This document shows, piece by piece, positions 18,265 to 25,992 of a stretch of 64,000 bases of DNA. The stretch lies in NCBI RefSeq assembly GCF_004784475.1, contig NZ_SRRT01000003.1, forward strand, positions 620,001-684,000. The letters run 5' to 3'. Source of the DNA: Streptomyces bauhiniae. Its GTDB lineage: Bacteria > Actinomycetota > Actinomycetes > Streptomycetales > Streptomycetaceae. Under the pieces are notes generated by a model. The model saw nothing but the letters and a program-made list of their open reading frames with translations, was not told the DNA's origin and made no database searches. Position 1 is the first letter of the stretch. Each line of letters opens with the position of its first letter. Both the position numbers and the translations under genes were made by a program.

Positions 18265-18450
18265 GCGGTACTGGGATGGGCGGGGCGCGGTACCGGGATG
18301 GGCAGGGTGGTACCGGGATGGGCAGGGCCGTTACCGGGATGCGCGCGGCGGTACCGGGATGAGCAGGGCCGGTACCGGGATGCGCGCGGCGGTACCGGGA
18401 TGAGCAGGGCCGGTACCGGGATGCGCGCGGCGGTACCGGGATGGGCAGGA
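18265..18450 (-). repeat. Tandem array of nine GTACCGGGAT units with 20/21-base alternating spacing
   Basis: Units start at 18268, 18290, 18310, 18331, 18351, 18372, 18392, 18413 and 18433. After the first interval of 22, spacings alternate 20 and 21. The first unit reads GTACTGGGAT and the fourth TTACCGGGAT; the other seven read GTACCGGGAT. The tails alternate between GAGCAGGGCC and GCGCGCGGC types in the right half, forming a 41-base higher-order repeat. The array fills the space just upstream of the amidase start and after the M15 peptidase gene. It would therefore be part of the amidase promoter or its transcribed leader. Confidence 0.9.
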
Positions 18451-18492
18451 GCCGGGGACCTCGTGCGGTCCCCGGCCCCGGGCTGCGGCGGG

Positions 18493-19233
18493 TCAGATGG
18501 TGCCGCTCTCCCACCACCAGGCGCGGCCGAGGTCGGCGCGGCTGTCGACGTGCTGGTGGTCGACGTCGTACCGCTCCAGGCCGGAGAAGCCGCAGGTCTC
18601 GGCCTTCTGGTAGACGGTGCGGTTGGCGACGCCGGGCACGTCGAGGTCGGCGGCGGTGCCGTAGAGGTGCATGCTGTCGCTGGCGCCACCGATCTCGGCG
18701 TTGTGCGCGATGCTGCGGAAACCGGAGTTGACGGTGATCGGCACGTTGCCGAGCTTCTTGCGCAGCGCCTCCAGCTTGTACATGGCCCGGCGGGCATTCT
18801 CCTTGACGGCGGCCGCGCTCACCTTGCCGCCGTTGAAGTTGCCGCTCGAACGGTCGTAGAACTCGCTCCAGTTGAAGTGCGCGGTCGAACCGTCCGACTG
18901 CTCAAGGGCGTTGAGCTGGGCCTGGGTGGCGGGCCCGGCGCTGCCGTCGACCGAGAGTCCGTACGCGGCCTGGAAGCGGCGTACCGCGGCGGCCGTGCCG
19001 GGGCCGAAGTCGCCGTCGATGCTCACCCGCGAGTGCGAGGCGGAGTCCGCGGCCCAGCCGGCCACCCGGATCTGCAGCTCGGTCACGTCGGCGCCGGTGG
19101 CGCCCTGGTTCATGGTGCGCGTCCAGTTGTACGCCTGCGCGCTGCCCGAGAGCAGAACGGGCCCGGCGAAGACGCCCGCGGTGGCGGCGAGGGTGCCGCG
19201 CAGGACGGTGCGGCGGTTCGGCGAGAAGGTCAT
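18493..19233 (-). CDS. Tat-exported M15 family D-Ala-D-Ala carboxypeptidase-like protein
   Basis: A 246-residue exported peptidoglycan hydrolase. NRRTVLRGTLAATAG with the following hydrophobic run is a twin-arginine signal. Residues 45-105 are a peptidoglycan-binding type 1 domain (GATGADVTELQIRV, then IDGDFGPGTAAAVRRFQ). The C-terminal part is the Peptidase_M15_3 fold: VNSGFRS, then SMHLYGTAADLDV and VDHQHVDSR, carrying the His-x6-Asp and His zinc ligands. It resembles the Streptomyces albus G zinc DD-carboxypeptidase and should trim or cleave stem peptides. It is transcribed toward the amidase gene, separated from it by the repeat array. Confidence 0.88.
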   Translation of the reverse strand: MTFSPNRRTVLRGTLAATAGVFAGPVLLSGSAQAYNWTRTMNQGATGADVTELQIRVAGWAADSASHSRVSIDGDFGPGTAAAVRRFQAAYGLSVDGSAGPATQAQLNALEQSDGSTAHFNWSEFYDRSSGNFNGGKVSAAAVKENARRAMYKLEALRKKLGNVPITVNSGFRSIAHNAEIGGASDSMHLYGTAADLDVPGVANRTVYQKAETCGFSGLERYDVDHQHVDSRADLGRAWWWESGTI

Positions 19234-19273
19234 CGTGAACTCCCTTGTATTTCCGGTCAGAAGGCGTCTGCGG

Positions 19274-19693
19274 TCAGAAGGCGAGCTGGAACGGGACGTT
19301 CTGGGCGTCGGTGTCGTAGGCGTGCACGCGGAGCTTGAAGCGGGTGCCGTCCTTGACGTCGGTGGCGACGGTCGCCCACTGGGGGCCGAACGTCGAGTAG
19401 GTGTTGTCGTGGTTGCACAGCGTGGTGTGGTCCACGAAGACGATGCAGGCGTCCAGGAAGCCGGTGGCCGAGCTGCTGAGCTTGATGTTGATGTCGGAGC
19501 AGCGCGAGGTGGTGGTGTAGGTGCCGTACTCGACCGCGGCGGTGGAGTAGCGGTAGGTGAGGGACTTGGCGCCGCCGTAGCAGGAGGTGGCGGCGGCCTT
19601 CGCGGGCTGGGCGACGGCCGGTGCGGTGGCGCCTGCGGCGAGCAGCGCGGTGGTGGCGGCGAGGATGGCCGCGGTTCTCCGGGTGCGGGTCAT
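19274..19693 (-). CDS. Small secreted Cys-rich protein, paralogue 1
   Basis: A 139-residue exported protein with a clear Sec signal (RRTAAILAATTALLAAGATAPAVAQ). The mature part starts ATSCYGGA, then YTTTSRCSDIN, then ACIVF, LCNHDN and ATDVKDG. The pattern is shared with the gene immediately upstream: four cysteines at matching places and the same ending (QLAF / QIAF). I do not recognise a named family. The four cysteines suggest two disulfides and a compact extracellular beta-fold. Its place beside two peptidoglycan hydrolases suggests a surface or inhibitor role, which is inference. Confidence 0.75.
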   Translation of the reverse strand: MTRTRRTAAILAATTALLAAGATAPAVAQPAKAAATSCYGGAKSLTYRYSTAAVEYGTYTTTSRCSDINIKLSSSATGFLDACIVFVDHTTLCNHDNTYSTFGPQWATVATDVKDGTRFKLRVHAYDTDAQNVPFQLAF

Positions 19694-19743
19694 GGTGGGT
19701 CCGATCACTTGAGGGGGCCCTTGGGTGAGGGCCCTTACGGGTG

Positions 19744-20145
19744 TCAGAAGGCGATCTGGACGCGCGCGGAGGAGCCTTCGAGGTCGACGCCGAGGGGCAC
19801 GGTGAACTTGCTGCCGTCCTTGACGTCGGTGGCGATGGTCTTCCAGCTCCGGCCGGCCTTGGTCCAGTAGTTGCACTCGCCGACGCGGGTGAACTTCACG
19901 CAGGCCCAGACGAATTCGGCGTCACCGCCGACCATGCGGAGGTTGATGTCGGCGCAGCGGGAGGTGGTGGTGTAGGGGCCGAACTCGACGGCGTCGCCGT
20001 AGCTGACGGTGACGGCGCCGCCGTAACAACTGGTGGCCGCCGCCGAGGTGTTGGCGGGGGCGGCCGACGCGGTGGCAGGCGCCGAGACGGCGAGGGCCGC
20101 GAGCAGGGCCGCCACCGCGGCCGGGTGGGTGAGGATCTTCGCCAT
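19744..20145 (-). CDS. Small secreted Cys-rich protein, paralogue 2
   Basis: A 133-residue exported protein with a signal peptide (HPAAVAALLAALAVSAPATASA). The mature part matches its downstream neighbour: ATSCYGGA, YTTTSRCADIN, WACVKF, ECNYW, IATDVKDG, QIAF. The two genes are 50 bases apart in the same direction and look like an old tandem duplication, since the signal peptides and loops have diverged but the cysteine framework has not. Function unknown. It is divergent from the regulator gene at 20260. Confidence 0.75.
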   Translation of the reverse strand: MAKILTHPAAVAALLAALAVSAPATASAAPANTSAAATSCYGGAVTVSYGDAVEFGPYTTTSRCADINLRMVGGDAEFVWACVKFTRVGECNYWTKAGRSWKTIATDVKDGSKFTVPLGVDLEGSSARVQIAF

Positions 20146-20259
20146 CGGGTTCCTTCGGGGTGCGGAAGGTGCGGGTGGTACCTCGGGGATCGGTGCGGCG
20201 GAGCGAGTTCATGCTCCGGTGTGCGCTTTCGGCTGTCATGCTCATTCGAACAGGGTGAA

Positions 20260-21273
20260 ATGACGCCGGTGGAAAGGGTGTTGAGCGTGCTTCGCTTCCA
20301 TTTCTCGGCCGAGGATCTGGCCAGGACACGGGTCGCCGCCGCCCCGCACGCCCTGTGGGAGATCGCCGCGAGCCTCCACCGTTTCCAGACACCGGCCGGC
20401 CGCTGGGCCTACGCGCACTGGTACCGCACGGCCCGCGAGCGGTTACGGGAGGCGGGGCTGGAGAGCGCGGTACGGCAGCTCCTGCTCCCGCTGTATCCGC
20501 GCGCGTCGTACTGGCCGGACTTCCTCACCCCGCTGGAGGGCGCGGCCGGACTGGAAGCGGGGCTGAAGGCGATCCTGGCGACGCCCCCGGCCCAGGTGAC
20601 GGCGGAACTGGCGGCGCTGGCCCGGATCAGACGCGTACCCCCGCACCTCGCCCGGCTGCCGGAGAAGGGGCCGCGCACCGAGCTGGTGAGCGTCCTGCGC
20701 GCCTACCACCGCGCGGTGATCGAGCCGCACGAGGAGTGGATGCACGAGGGCGTGCACACCGAGCGCGTACGGCTGGCCCGGCACTCCCTGGACGGCGGCA
20801 CCGAGGGCCTGTTGAGCGGCCTGGGCCCGGCGGTGCGCTGGCGGCACCCCCGGCTGGAGATCAGCACGTACCCGACGGAGCTCGACATCCGCCTCCAGGG
20901 GCGGGGCCTGCTGCTGATCCCCTCGTACTTCTGCTGGAAGGGCCCGGTCTCCCTGGCCGACCCCGCCCTCCCCCCGGTCCTCGCCTACTCCCTCCACCAC
21001 GAGCCACCCCGCCCGACGGCGGGCTCACCCTCCCTGGAGATCCTCCTGGGCCGGGCCCGCGCAAGGGTCCTCCGCGCCACCGCCGCCGGCGCCACCACCA
21101 CCGAGGCCGCCCGCCGCGCCGGCGTCACCCCCGCCACCGCCACCCACCACACCACCGCCCTCCGAGACGCCGGCCTCATCACCAGCCACCGCCACGGAAA
21201 CTCGGTCATCCATACGCTGACGTTGCTGGGGGCGACGATGGTGAGCCGGAATGTGCGGGAGGCCGACGGGTGA
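20260..21273 (+). CDS. ArsR-like winged-helix regulator with an N-terminal DUF5937-type domain; contains a TTA codon
   Basis: A 337-residue regulator when read from the ATG at 20260. TTG at 20281 or GTG at 20287 are alternatives behind GGAAAGG, and would give the more usual VLRFHFSAEDLARTRVA beginning. The first 240 residues match the DUF5937-type domain of Streptomyces ArsR-like regulators. The last 80 form the winged helix (RVLRATAAGATTTEAARRAGVTPATATHHTTALRDAGLI). The codon at 20443-20445 is TTA, so translation may depend on the bldA tRNA. The last 68 bases overlap, tail to tail, the end of the adenosine deaminase-like gene. Targets may be the secreted genes upstream or the facing operon; nothing decides this. 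Confidence 0.78.
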   Translation: MTPVERVLSVLRFHFSAEDLARTRVAAAPHALWEIAASLHRFQTPAGRWAYAHWYRTARERLREAGLESAVRQLLLPLYPRASYWPDFLTPLEGAAGLEAGLKAILATPPAQVTAELAALARIRRVPPHLARLPEKGPRTELVSVLRAYHRAVIEPHEEWMHEGVHTERVRLARHSLDGGTEGLLSGLGPAVRWRHPRLEISTYPTELDIRLQGRGLLLIPSYFCWKGPVSLADPALPPVLAYSLHHEPPRPTAGSPSLEILLGRARARVLRATAAGATTTEAARRAGVTPATATHHTTALRDAGLITSHRHGNSVIHTLTLLGATMVSRNVREADG

Positions 21274-22174
21274 AGCAGTGCCGGGCGGCCCGCGATTGAA
21301 GATCCCGGATCACCTCCGGAGACGCCCCTAACGCATCCGCCGCGAGACGGAGTTCATCGTTCAGGGTCCGCCCGGTGTGCAGCGGCACGTCGGAGTTGAA
21401 GGCGACGGGAACCCCTGCCTCCAGGAACGCGGGGAGCGGGTGAGCGGCCGGTCCGGGGACGGCGCCCAGGGCCACGTTGGAGGTCAGGGAGACCTCCAGC
21501 AAGATCCCGTCCCGTGCCATCCTCCGCAACAGGGCGGAGCTGGTGGCTGCCGACACCCCGTGGCCGATGCGCTGGGCGCCCAGTACGTCGAGGGTCCGCC
21601 AGATGTGCTCCTCCGGGCCGAACTCGCCCGCGTGGACGGTCCGTCCGAGCCCTGAGTCGGCCGCGGCGCGGAAGAGAGGCACGGCAGGTCGTACGTCGGG
21701 GTGTGGGATCTCGTCGCCGGCGAGATCGACGCCAGTGAACACCGGCGGCAGTTCGGCGATCCGCTCGGTGACCATGGCGAGAAATGGTGCGGGGCTGTCC
21801 CGGTTGACGAGCAGGACGGCCCGCACCACGGGGGCGCGCAGGTGCGCCAGGCAGTCCTGGACGGTGTCGGTGAACTCCTGCCAGGTCATGCCGTCCCGCA
21901 GGAAGCGGCGCGGCGAGACGCGCAACTCCGCGTGGTCGACTCCCTGTTCGCGCTGCTCGGTGTGTACGTCGGCGAGGAAGCGCCGGAGGTCCTGGGCCGT
22001 GACGGGAACAGCGTCCGCCCGGTCCACCCGGTGCGCCTCGAAGAACAGGTGACGGTCGCCGAAGTCCCGCCCGGGCATGCCGAGTTCGCGCCGCTTGCGC
22101 TCCTCGGGTTCGAGGTGGAGGTGCAGATGGGGCAACACCGGCGTACGGCCGACCGGGGCGGGGGACGGAATCAC
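21206..22174 (-). CDS. Adenosine deaminase-like metal-dependent hydrolase, third gene of a TTA-bearing operon
   Basis: A 322-residue protein of the adenosine/AMP deaminase superfamily. HLHLHLE at residues 16-22 supplies the HxH zinc site. VHAGEFG carries the catalytic glutamate, RIGHGV the third histidine region, SLTSNV follows, and NSDVP has the zinc aspartate. Changes from the housekeeping enzyme are visible: the usual HLEG is HLEP, and the protein is somewhat short, so the substrate may be a modified nucleoside, not adenosine. Codon 21329-21331 (minus strand) is TTA. The start overlaps the upstream stop by four bases (ATGA). The C-terminal end runs into the facing regulator gene. Confidence 0.8.
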   Translation of the reverse strand: MIPSPAPVGRTPVLPHLHLHLEPEERKRRELGMPGRDFGDRHLFFEAHRVDRADAVPVTAQDLRRFLADVHTEQREQGVDHAELRVSPRRFLRDGMTWQEFTDTVQDCLAHLRAPVVRAVLLVNRDSPAPFLAMVTERIAELPPVFTGVDLAGDEIPHPDVRPAVPLFRAAADSGLGRTVHAGEFGPEEHIWRTLDVLGAQRIGHGVSAATSSALLRRMARDGILLEVSLTSNVALGAVPGPAAHPLPAFLEAGVPVAFNSDVPLHTGRTLNDELRLAADALGASPEVIRDLQSRAARHCFTRRPPAHSGSPSSPPATSAYG

Positions 22175-23541
22175 TCCGCCTTCCTCAGCCAGAATTTGAC
22201 CCAGCGCTGTATGTCCTCGGAGGAATCCTGTTCCTCCTCGACCCAGGACCGTACGACCTCGAACCGTGCCTGCCGGGCGAGCGTGACCAGGTCATCGATA
22301 CGGTAATAGAAGAAATGCCGGAGAAATGCAGTGTCGGCCCCTATAGGCAAAGAGGCGTGCCCCTCTCCTTCCTTGACCGAAATGTGTGCGACGCCTCCAG
22401 GGCGCAGTACGCGATGGAATTCGGCCAGCGCCCTGAGTAATTGCGCCGACGGCAGATGAAGAAGCACCGCCGAGCACCAGACGCTGCCCATCGATGCACC
22501 GGCCAGCGGAAGGGCCCGCACATCACCGCTCACCTTGTGGACGCGGGGATGATCCGGTGCCAGGCCGAGCAGGGGCAGGCAGGCGTCCAGGGCGATCACG
22601 TCCTTGCCCGCGTCCGCGAAGGCCGCCGCATCGCGCCCGGCCCCCGAACCGGCGTCCAGCAGCGGTCCCTCGTGGGAACGGGCGAAGGCGACGATGTCCT
22701 GCGGCATCGACGAACCGGCGGCGAAGCGGCGGGTCCGTTCCGCGTAACCGGCAGCCGCGGCCCCGTAGGCGAGGAGGGTCTCGCGCATCTGCTGCTCCTC
22801 GGGTGAATCCGCCGCTCCGCCCAGCCGCCGGGCGGTGTCCGCGCAGTGATCGAGGAAGGGGAAGGCCGCCCAGTCCCACAGGTGGGGCCGCTCCAGCGTT
22901 TCCGACCAGACGCGGCGCGCGAACTGCGAGGGGAGATCAGGATCGGCCAACAGGTACACCTCGTCACGTTTCCATGTGCAGAAATAATAGTTTTCCCCGC
23001 GTCGCGCGGTGTCAACGACATCGGCGAACTCGGAGCTTTTCCGACTTCCCGGCGCCACGAACCGGGCAGAATGCGCCGGGTTGAGAAGCGGGAATATATG
23101 GAGGTGCGAATGTACGATGCAGGACCCGCCTCCGCCGTCGGTCGCACCGGAGGAGCCGTGCTCGACCAGGACGGTGGCGTGGCCGAGTTCCTTCTCGATC
23201 AGGCCGGCGTACCGCCAGGCGACGGAGAGCGCCTCGGCCAGTTCCCCGGCAGGCAGTTCGCCGAGGCTCGCGGTGTGCCGGTGCGGCACGATCAGCGCGT
23301 ATCCCGGCAGCAGCGCGCCGAGTCCGGCCAGGACGTCGACCCCGCCGGTGCGCCGGATCAGGCGCGAGAAGCCCCGGCGCCGGACGCGCAGGCCGCCCCG
23401 CGGGGCCCGCTCCGGAACGAAGCTTCCGGTGGCGTGCGCCCCGAACGCGCTTACCTCGTCGCACATTTCACAGGGGGCGTCCTCCTCGGCCGACAGCAGG
23501 GCAAGCCCCTCCCGTAACCCACGGCGCGTGCCGGCATTCAT
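22171..23541 (-). CDS. HIT-domain protein fused to a class I SAM methyltransferase, second gene of a TTA-bearing operon
   Basis: A 456-residue two-domain protein. After a CEMC pair (residues 24-27), residues 75-155 look like a histidine-triad domain, ending HSHLHIF at 144-150, the catalytic triad motif of enzymes that split nucleotide phosphoramidates or transfer nucleotidyl groups. Residues 285-430 form a Rossmann methyltransferase with LLDAGSGAG (294-302, SAM loop), an acidic VIALDA, and RVLRPGG after strand 5. The fusion is unusual. ATG at 23541 overlaps the upstream stop (ATGA). Two TTA codons are present (23515-23517 and 22438-22440), pointing to bldA control. It may make, recycle or modify a nucleotide-linked intermediate; this is inference. 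Confidence 0.8.
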   Translation of the reverse strand: MNAGTRRGLREGLALLSAEEDAPCEMCDEVSAFGAHATGSFVPERAPRGGLRVRRRGFSRLIRRTGGVDVLAGLGALLPGYALIVPHRHTASLGELPAGELAEALSVAWRYAGLIEKELGHATVLVEHGSSGATDGGGGSCIVHSHLHIFPLLNPAHSARFVAPGSRKSSEFADVVDTARRGENYYFCTWKRDEVYLLADPDLPSQFARRVWSETLERPHLWDWAAFPFLDHCADTARRLGGAADSPEEQQMRETLLAYGAAAAGYAERTRRFAAGSSMPQDIVAFARSHEGPLLDAGSGAGRDAAAFADAGKDVIALDACLPLLGLAPDHPRVHKVSGDVRALPLAGASMGSVWCSAVLLHLPSAQLLRALAEFHRVLRPGGVAHISVKEGEGHASLPIGADTAFLRHFFYYRIDDLVTLARQARFEVVRSWVEEEQDSSEDIQRWVKFWLRKAE

Positions 23542-24848
23542 CCGCTCGCCCCGGCCCGCGCGGCCCGCCGGTCCCAGATGACCTGGAAGACCATCAGCAG
23601 CACCGGGAAGATCAGAGCGGTGAGAAAGTCCTTCACGGAGAACTTCCCGGCGAGGAGCAGGGCCACGGGGACCCCGGTCGTCACGGCCGCGACGAGCCAC
23701 AGGGCGAGCACGACCTTGCGGTTCCTGACCCAGTCGAACAACGCGTTCTGGATCAGCAGCCGTCTCGTCAGATCCTGGGCCACGTCCTCGCTCTGGACGA
23801 TGGCACAGCCGGGGAAGAGCAGGGCCGCCTTGGCTCGTGGCGTGGAGAGGATGGCCGAGCGTGCCGAGGACAGGGCCGAGACGAAGGGCCACAGTGCCCA
23901 CACCGACGGTCTCATCGGGCTGCGCGGGAGTTCCCAGTGGCCTCCCTCGAGCTGGGTGTCCATGATCGCGTTGACCGAGTCGAAGACCTTCTTCTGCAAC
24001 GGGTCGACCACTCCGGTCGAGAGGATCGCGGAGAGGGCCAGCGGTCCGGCGAAGTGGGGCAGCGAGTTCTGGAAGACGGCCTGGATGTCGCCGTCCGCGT
24101 AGGGAACGTCGTACTCCTCCACCGTCGTGCTGCGCTCGACGTGGATGCCGGGCTCGATGCGTTCCAGCAGCCACTCCGCCGTCTGACGCATGGTGTTGGC
24201 GCTGAGTGCTCCGGGTGTCCGGGACAGCGCCAGCAGGGCGACGCTGGTGTGCAGCATCGTGGGCTCGGCGCCGGGGGTGGGGCCCCAGGCGGGGGTGCGG
24301 GCGTTCTGCCCGTCGATGAGCCAGCGCTGCGCCCCGGCCAGCGCGTCCGTCCCCGCCCCGCTCTCCTGGAGCGCCAGCATGTTCAGCGCGGTGTGGAAGA
24401 CGCGGGAGGGCTGCCCGAGATAGGAGCCCCAGCCGAAGTCGACGTTCTGGTTCGCCCGGAGCCATTCCGCGCCACGTGCCAGCGCCTCACCACCCAGCAC
24501 CCCGGTGCCCGGCCTGCTGAGCGCGCGTACCACCCACGACGTGGCCTCCGCGATCGGGAACCCGTTCGTCGTACGGACCGACCAGCCCCCGTCGGTGCTG
24601 TCGTCCGACGCCCGCTGCTGACTCAGCAAGTAGGCCACCACGTCAGGCGTCCGTTCGAACCGGACCCCGGCCACGCTGAAGCAGAACAGCCCCACGGCCG
24701 ACGCGGTGACCCCCGGGCTCGGATCGTCCAGGTAGTGGTACCAGCCCGCCGCTCCCCGCACCGTACGGAAGTTGTGACGCAGACAGCCGAGCGCATGGTC
24801 GATGCTCGCCGTGAGGCCGGTACCTGATAATTCCGCGGTCGCGCGCAC
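23538..24848 (-). CDS. Membrane-anchored alpha-toroid protein (prenyltransferase/squalene cyclase repeat type), first gene of a TTA-bearing operon
   Basis: A 436-residue protein. Five repeats of the alpha/alpha-toroid type are visible, each with a Gly-Trp pair and a following helix: AAGWYHYLDD, DGGWSVRTT, DFGWGSYLG, PAWGPTPG and GGHWELPRS. This is the squalene-hopene cyclase/protein prenyltransferase fold. The DxDD catalytic motif of class II terpene cyclases is absent, so it may bind or process another substrate. Two hydrophobic helices near residues 365-415 anchor the C-terminus in the membrane. Codon 7 (24828-24830) is TTA, an early bldA checkpoint for the whole operon. The GTG start is divergent from the PHO-box phosphoesterase gene. 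Confidence 0.75.
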   Translation of the reverse strand: MRATAELSGTGLTASIDHALGCLRHNFRTVRGAAGWYHYLDDPSPGVTASAVGLFCFSVAGVRFERTPDVVAYLLSQQRASDDSTDGGWSVRTTNGFPIAEATSWVVRALSRPGTGVLGGEALARGAEWLRANQNVDFGWGSYLGQPSRVFHTALNMLALQESGAGTDALAGAQRWLIDGQNARTPAWGPTPGAEPTMLHTSVALLALSRTPGALSANTMRQTAEWLLERIEPGIHVERSTTVEEYDVPYADGDIQAVFQNSLPHFAGPLALSAILSTGVVDPLQKKVFDSVNAIMDTQLEGGHWELPRSPMRPSVWALWPFVSALSSARSAILSTPRAKAALLFPGCAIVQSEDVAQDLTRRLLIQNALFDWVRNRKVVLALWLVAAVTTGVPVALLLAGKFSVKDFLTALIFPVLLMVFQVIWDRRAARAGASG

Positions 24849-24993
24849 TGTCCAGTTCCCCCCGGTCGGCTCGGCCCCCGCATGAAGCGCCCCACCGGGC
24901 GCGCACCGGAATCGGTGCGAGGAGTATGCCCGTCCGGGCGGAAGGCGACACGGCCCCCTCGGGCTGGGCCGAAGGCAGTCATAGGGAGTTGGC

Positions 24994-25015
24994 GTTCATC
25001 TGGTTTTCATCTGGT
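24994..25015 (+). promoter_or_regulatory. PHO box (PhoP binding site)
   Basis: GTTCATCTGGT (24994-25004) is followed directly by TTTCATCTGGT (25005-25015). Two tandem 11-base direct repeat units of the GTTCAyC type are the known PhoP operator layout in Streptomyces. The site lies 89 bases before the phosphoesterase start, so phosphate starvation should induce that gene. Confidence 0.7.
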
Positions 25016-25103
25016 GGGACGGGTGCCGTGGGGCCAGGCTGGGTTGGCGCGTACATGCTCATGCCGCATCGCCCACGCCCCCGCTCCTCACCGGAGGTCA
25101 GCA

Positions 25104-25991
25104 GTGTCCGGCAGAAACGTCCCTCGTCGCGGCCGTGCCGCCGTGGCGTCCGCTCTCGCTCTCGTCGCCGCCGCGGCCGGGCTGTGGTCGGGGGTCGGCG
25201 GGTCCTCGCCCGCCCAGGCCGCGGCCGCCGTCCCGACCCCGGACCACACGGTCGTCGTGGTCTTCGAGAACCACGCCTACAGCCAGGTGATCGGCTCGTC
25301 CAGCGCGCCGTACATCAACTCGCTGCGCACCGGCGGCGCGAGCCTCACCGCGTCCTACGCCGAGACCCACCCCAGCCAGCCCAACTACTTCGCCCTGTTC
25401 TCCGGTTCGACCCAGGGCATCACCGACGACAGTTGCTACACCCCCGGCTTCTCCTCCGCGCCCAACCTCGCCTCCGAGCTGATCGGCGCGGGCAAGTCGT
25501 GGGCCAGCTACAACGAGACGCTGCCCAGCCAGGGTTCGACCACCTGCAGCAGCGGCGACTACGCCCGCAAGCACAACCCGTGGTTCGGCTTCAGCAACGT
25601 ACCCACGTCCAGCGCCAAGATGTTCACGCAGTTCCCGACGGACTACTCGACGCTCCCGCAGGTGTCGTTCGTCGTCCCCAACCTGTGCAGCGACATGCAC
25701 GACTGCTCGGTGTCGACGGGTGACACCTGGCTGAAGAACAAGCTGGGCGCGTACGCGAGTTGGGCGAAGACCCACAACAGCCTCCTCGTCGTCACCTTCG
25801 ACGAGGACAACCGGCTCAGCGGCAACCGCATCCCGACGGTGCTGTACGGGCAGCGCGTGACGGCGGGTTCGACTTCGTCGACCACGTACAACCACTACGA
25901 CCTGCTGCGCACGCTGGAGGACTTGCACGGCCTGCCGCACGCCGGCAACGCCGCCTCCGCCAAGGACATCACCGGCATCTGGACTCCGTGA
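25104..25991 (+). CDS. Secreted acid phosphatase / phosphoesterase family protein
   Basis: A 295-residue exported enzyme. GTG at 25104 has GGAGG six bases upstream. The signal peptide ends about AQAAA. The mature part starts HTVVVVFENHAYSQVIGS, where the metal-binding Glu-Asn-His of the phosphoesterase (PF04185, AcpA/phospholipase C) family sits. TASYAETHPSQPNYFALFSG carries the nucleophile-region Ser/Asn, and VVTFDEDN and YNHYDLLRTLED supply further metal ligands. The size fits the short acid-phosphatase branch, not phospholipase C. The PHO box upstream supports a role in phosphate scavenging. The MFS gene starts two bases after the stop, so the genes are probably co-transcribed. Confidence 0.9.
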   Translation: MSGRNVPRRGRAAVASALALVAAAAGLWSGVGGSSPAQAAAAVPTPDHTVVVVFENHAYSQVIGSSSAPYINSLRTGGASLTASYAETHPSQPNYFALFSGSTQGITDDSCYTPGFSSAPNLASELIGAGKSWASYNETLPSQGSTTCSSGDYARKHNPWFGFSNVPTSSAKMFTQFPTDYSTLPQVSFVVPNLCSDMHDCSVSTGDTWLKNKLGAYASWAKTHNSLLVVTFDEDNRLSGNRIPTVLYGQRVTAGSTSSTTYNHYDLLRTLEDLHGLPHAGNAASAKDITGIWTP

Positions 25992-25992
25992 C

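Noticed and set aside
18265..18450. CRISPR-like array
   Set aside because: Units are about 20 bases with no unique spacers between them. The alternating tails are themselves repeated, so this is a tandem repeat.
16282..19338. A very long open frame on the plus strand across the amidase, the repeat array and the M15 gene
   Set aside because: It is antisense to two genes with clear catalytic motifs and arises from the absence of AT-rich stops in GC-rich DNA. Its composition (runs of Gly, Ala, Val, Arg) lacks any domain.
21206..22174. RADAR-type defence deaminase
   Set aside because: The protein is about 320 residues with plain adenosine deaminase motifs and no RdrA-like ATPase beside it; the RADAR deaminase is much larger.
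22171..24465. A 764-codon frame that would extend the HIT-methyltransferase N-terminally through the toroid gene
   Set aside because: The extension is out of frame with the toroid protein and is low-complexity. ATG 23541 in the ATGA overlap gives a natural start.
23538..24848. Active squalene-hopene or class II terpene cyclase
   Set aside because: Toroid repeats are present but the DxDD acid motif is missing and there is a C-terminal membrane pair; no isoprenoid genes are adjacent.
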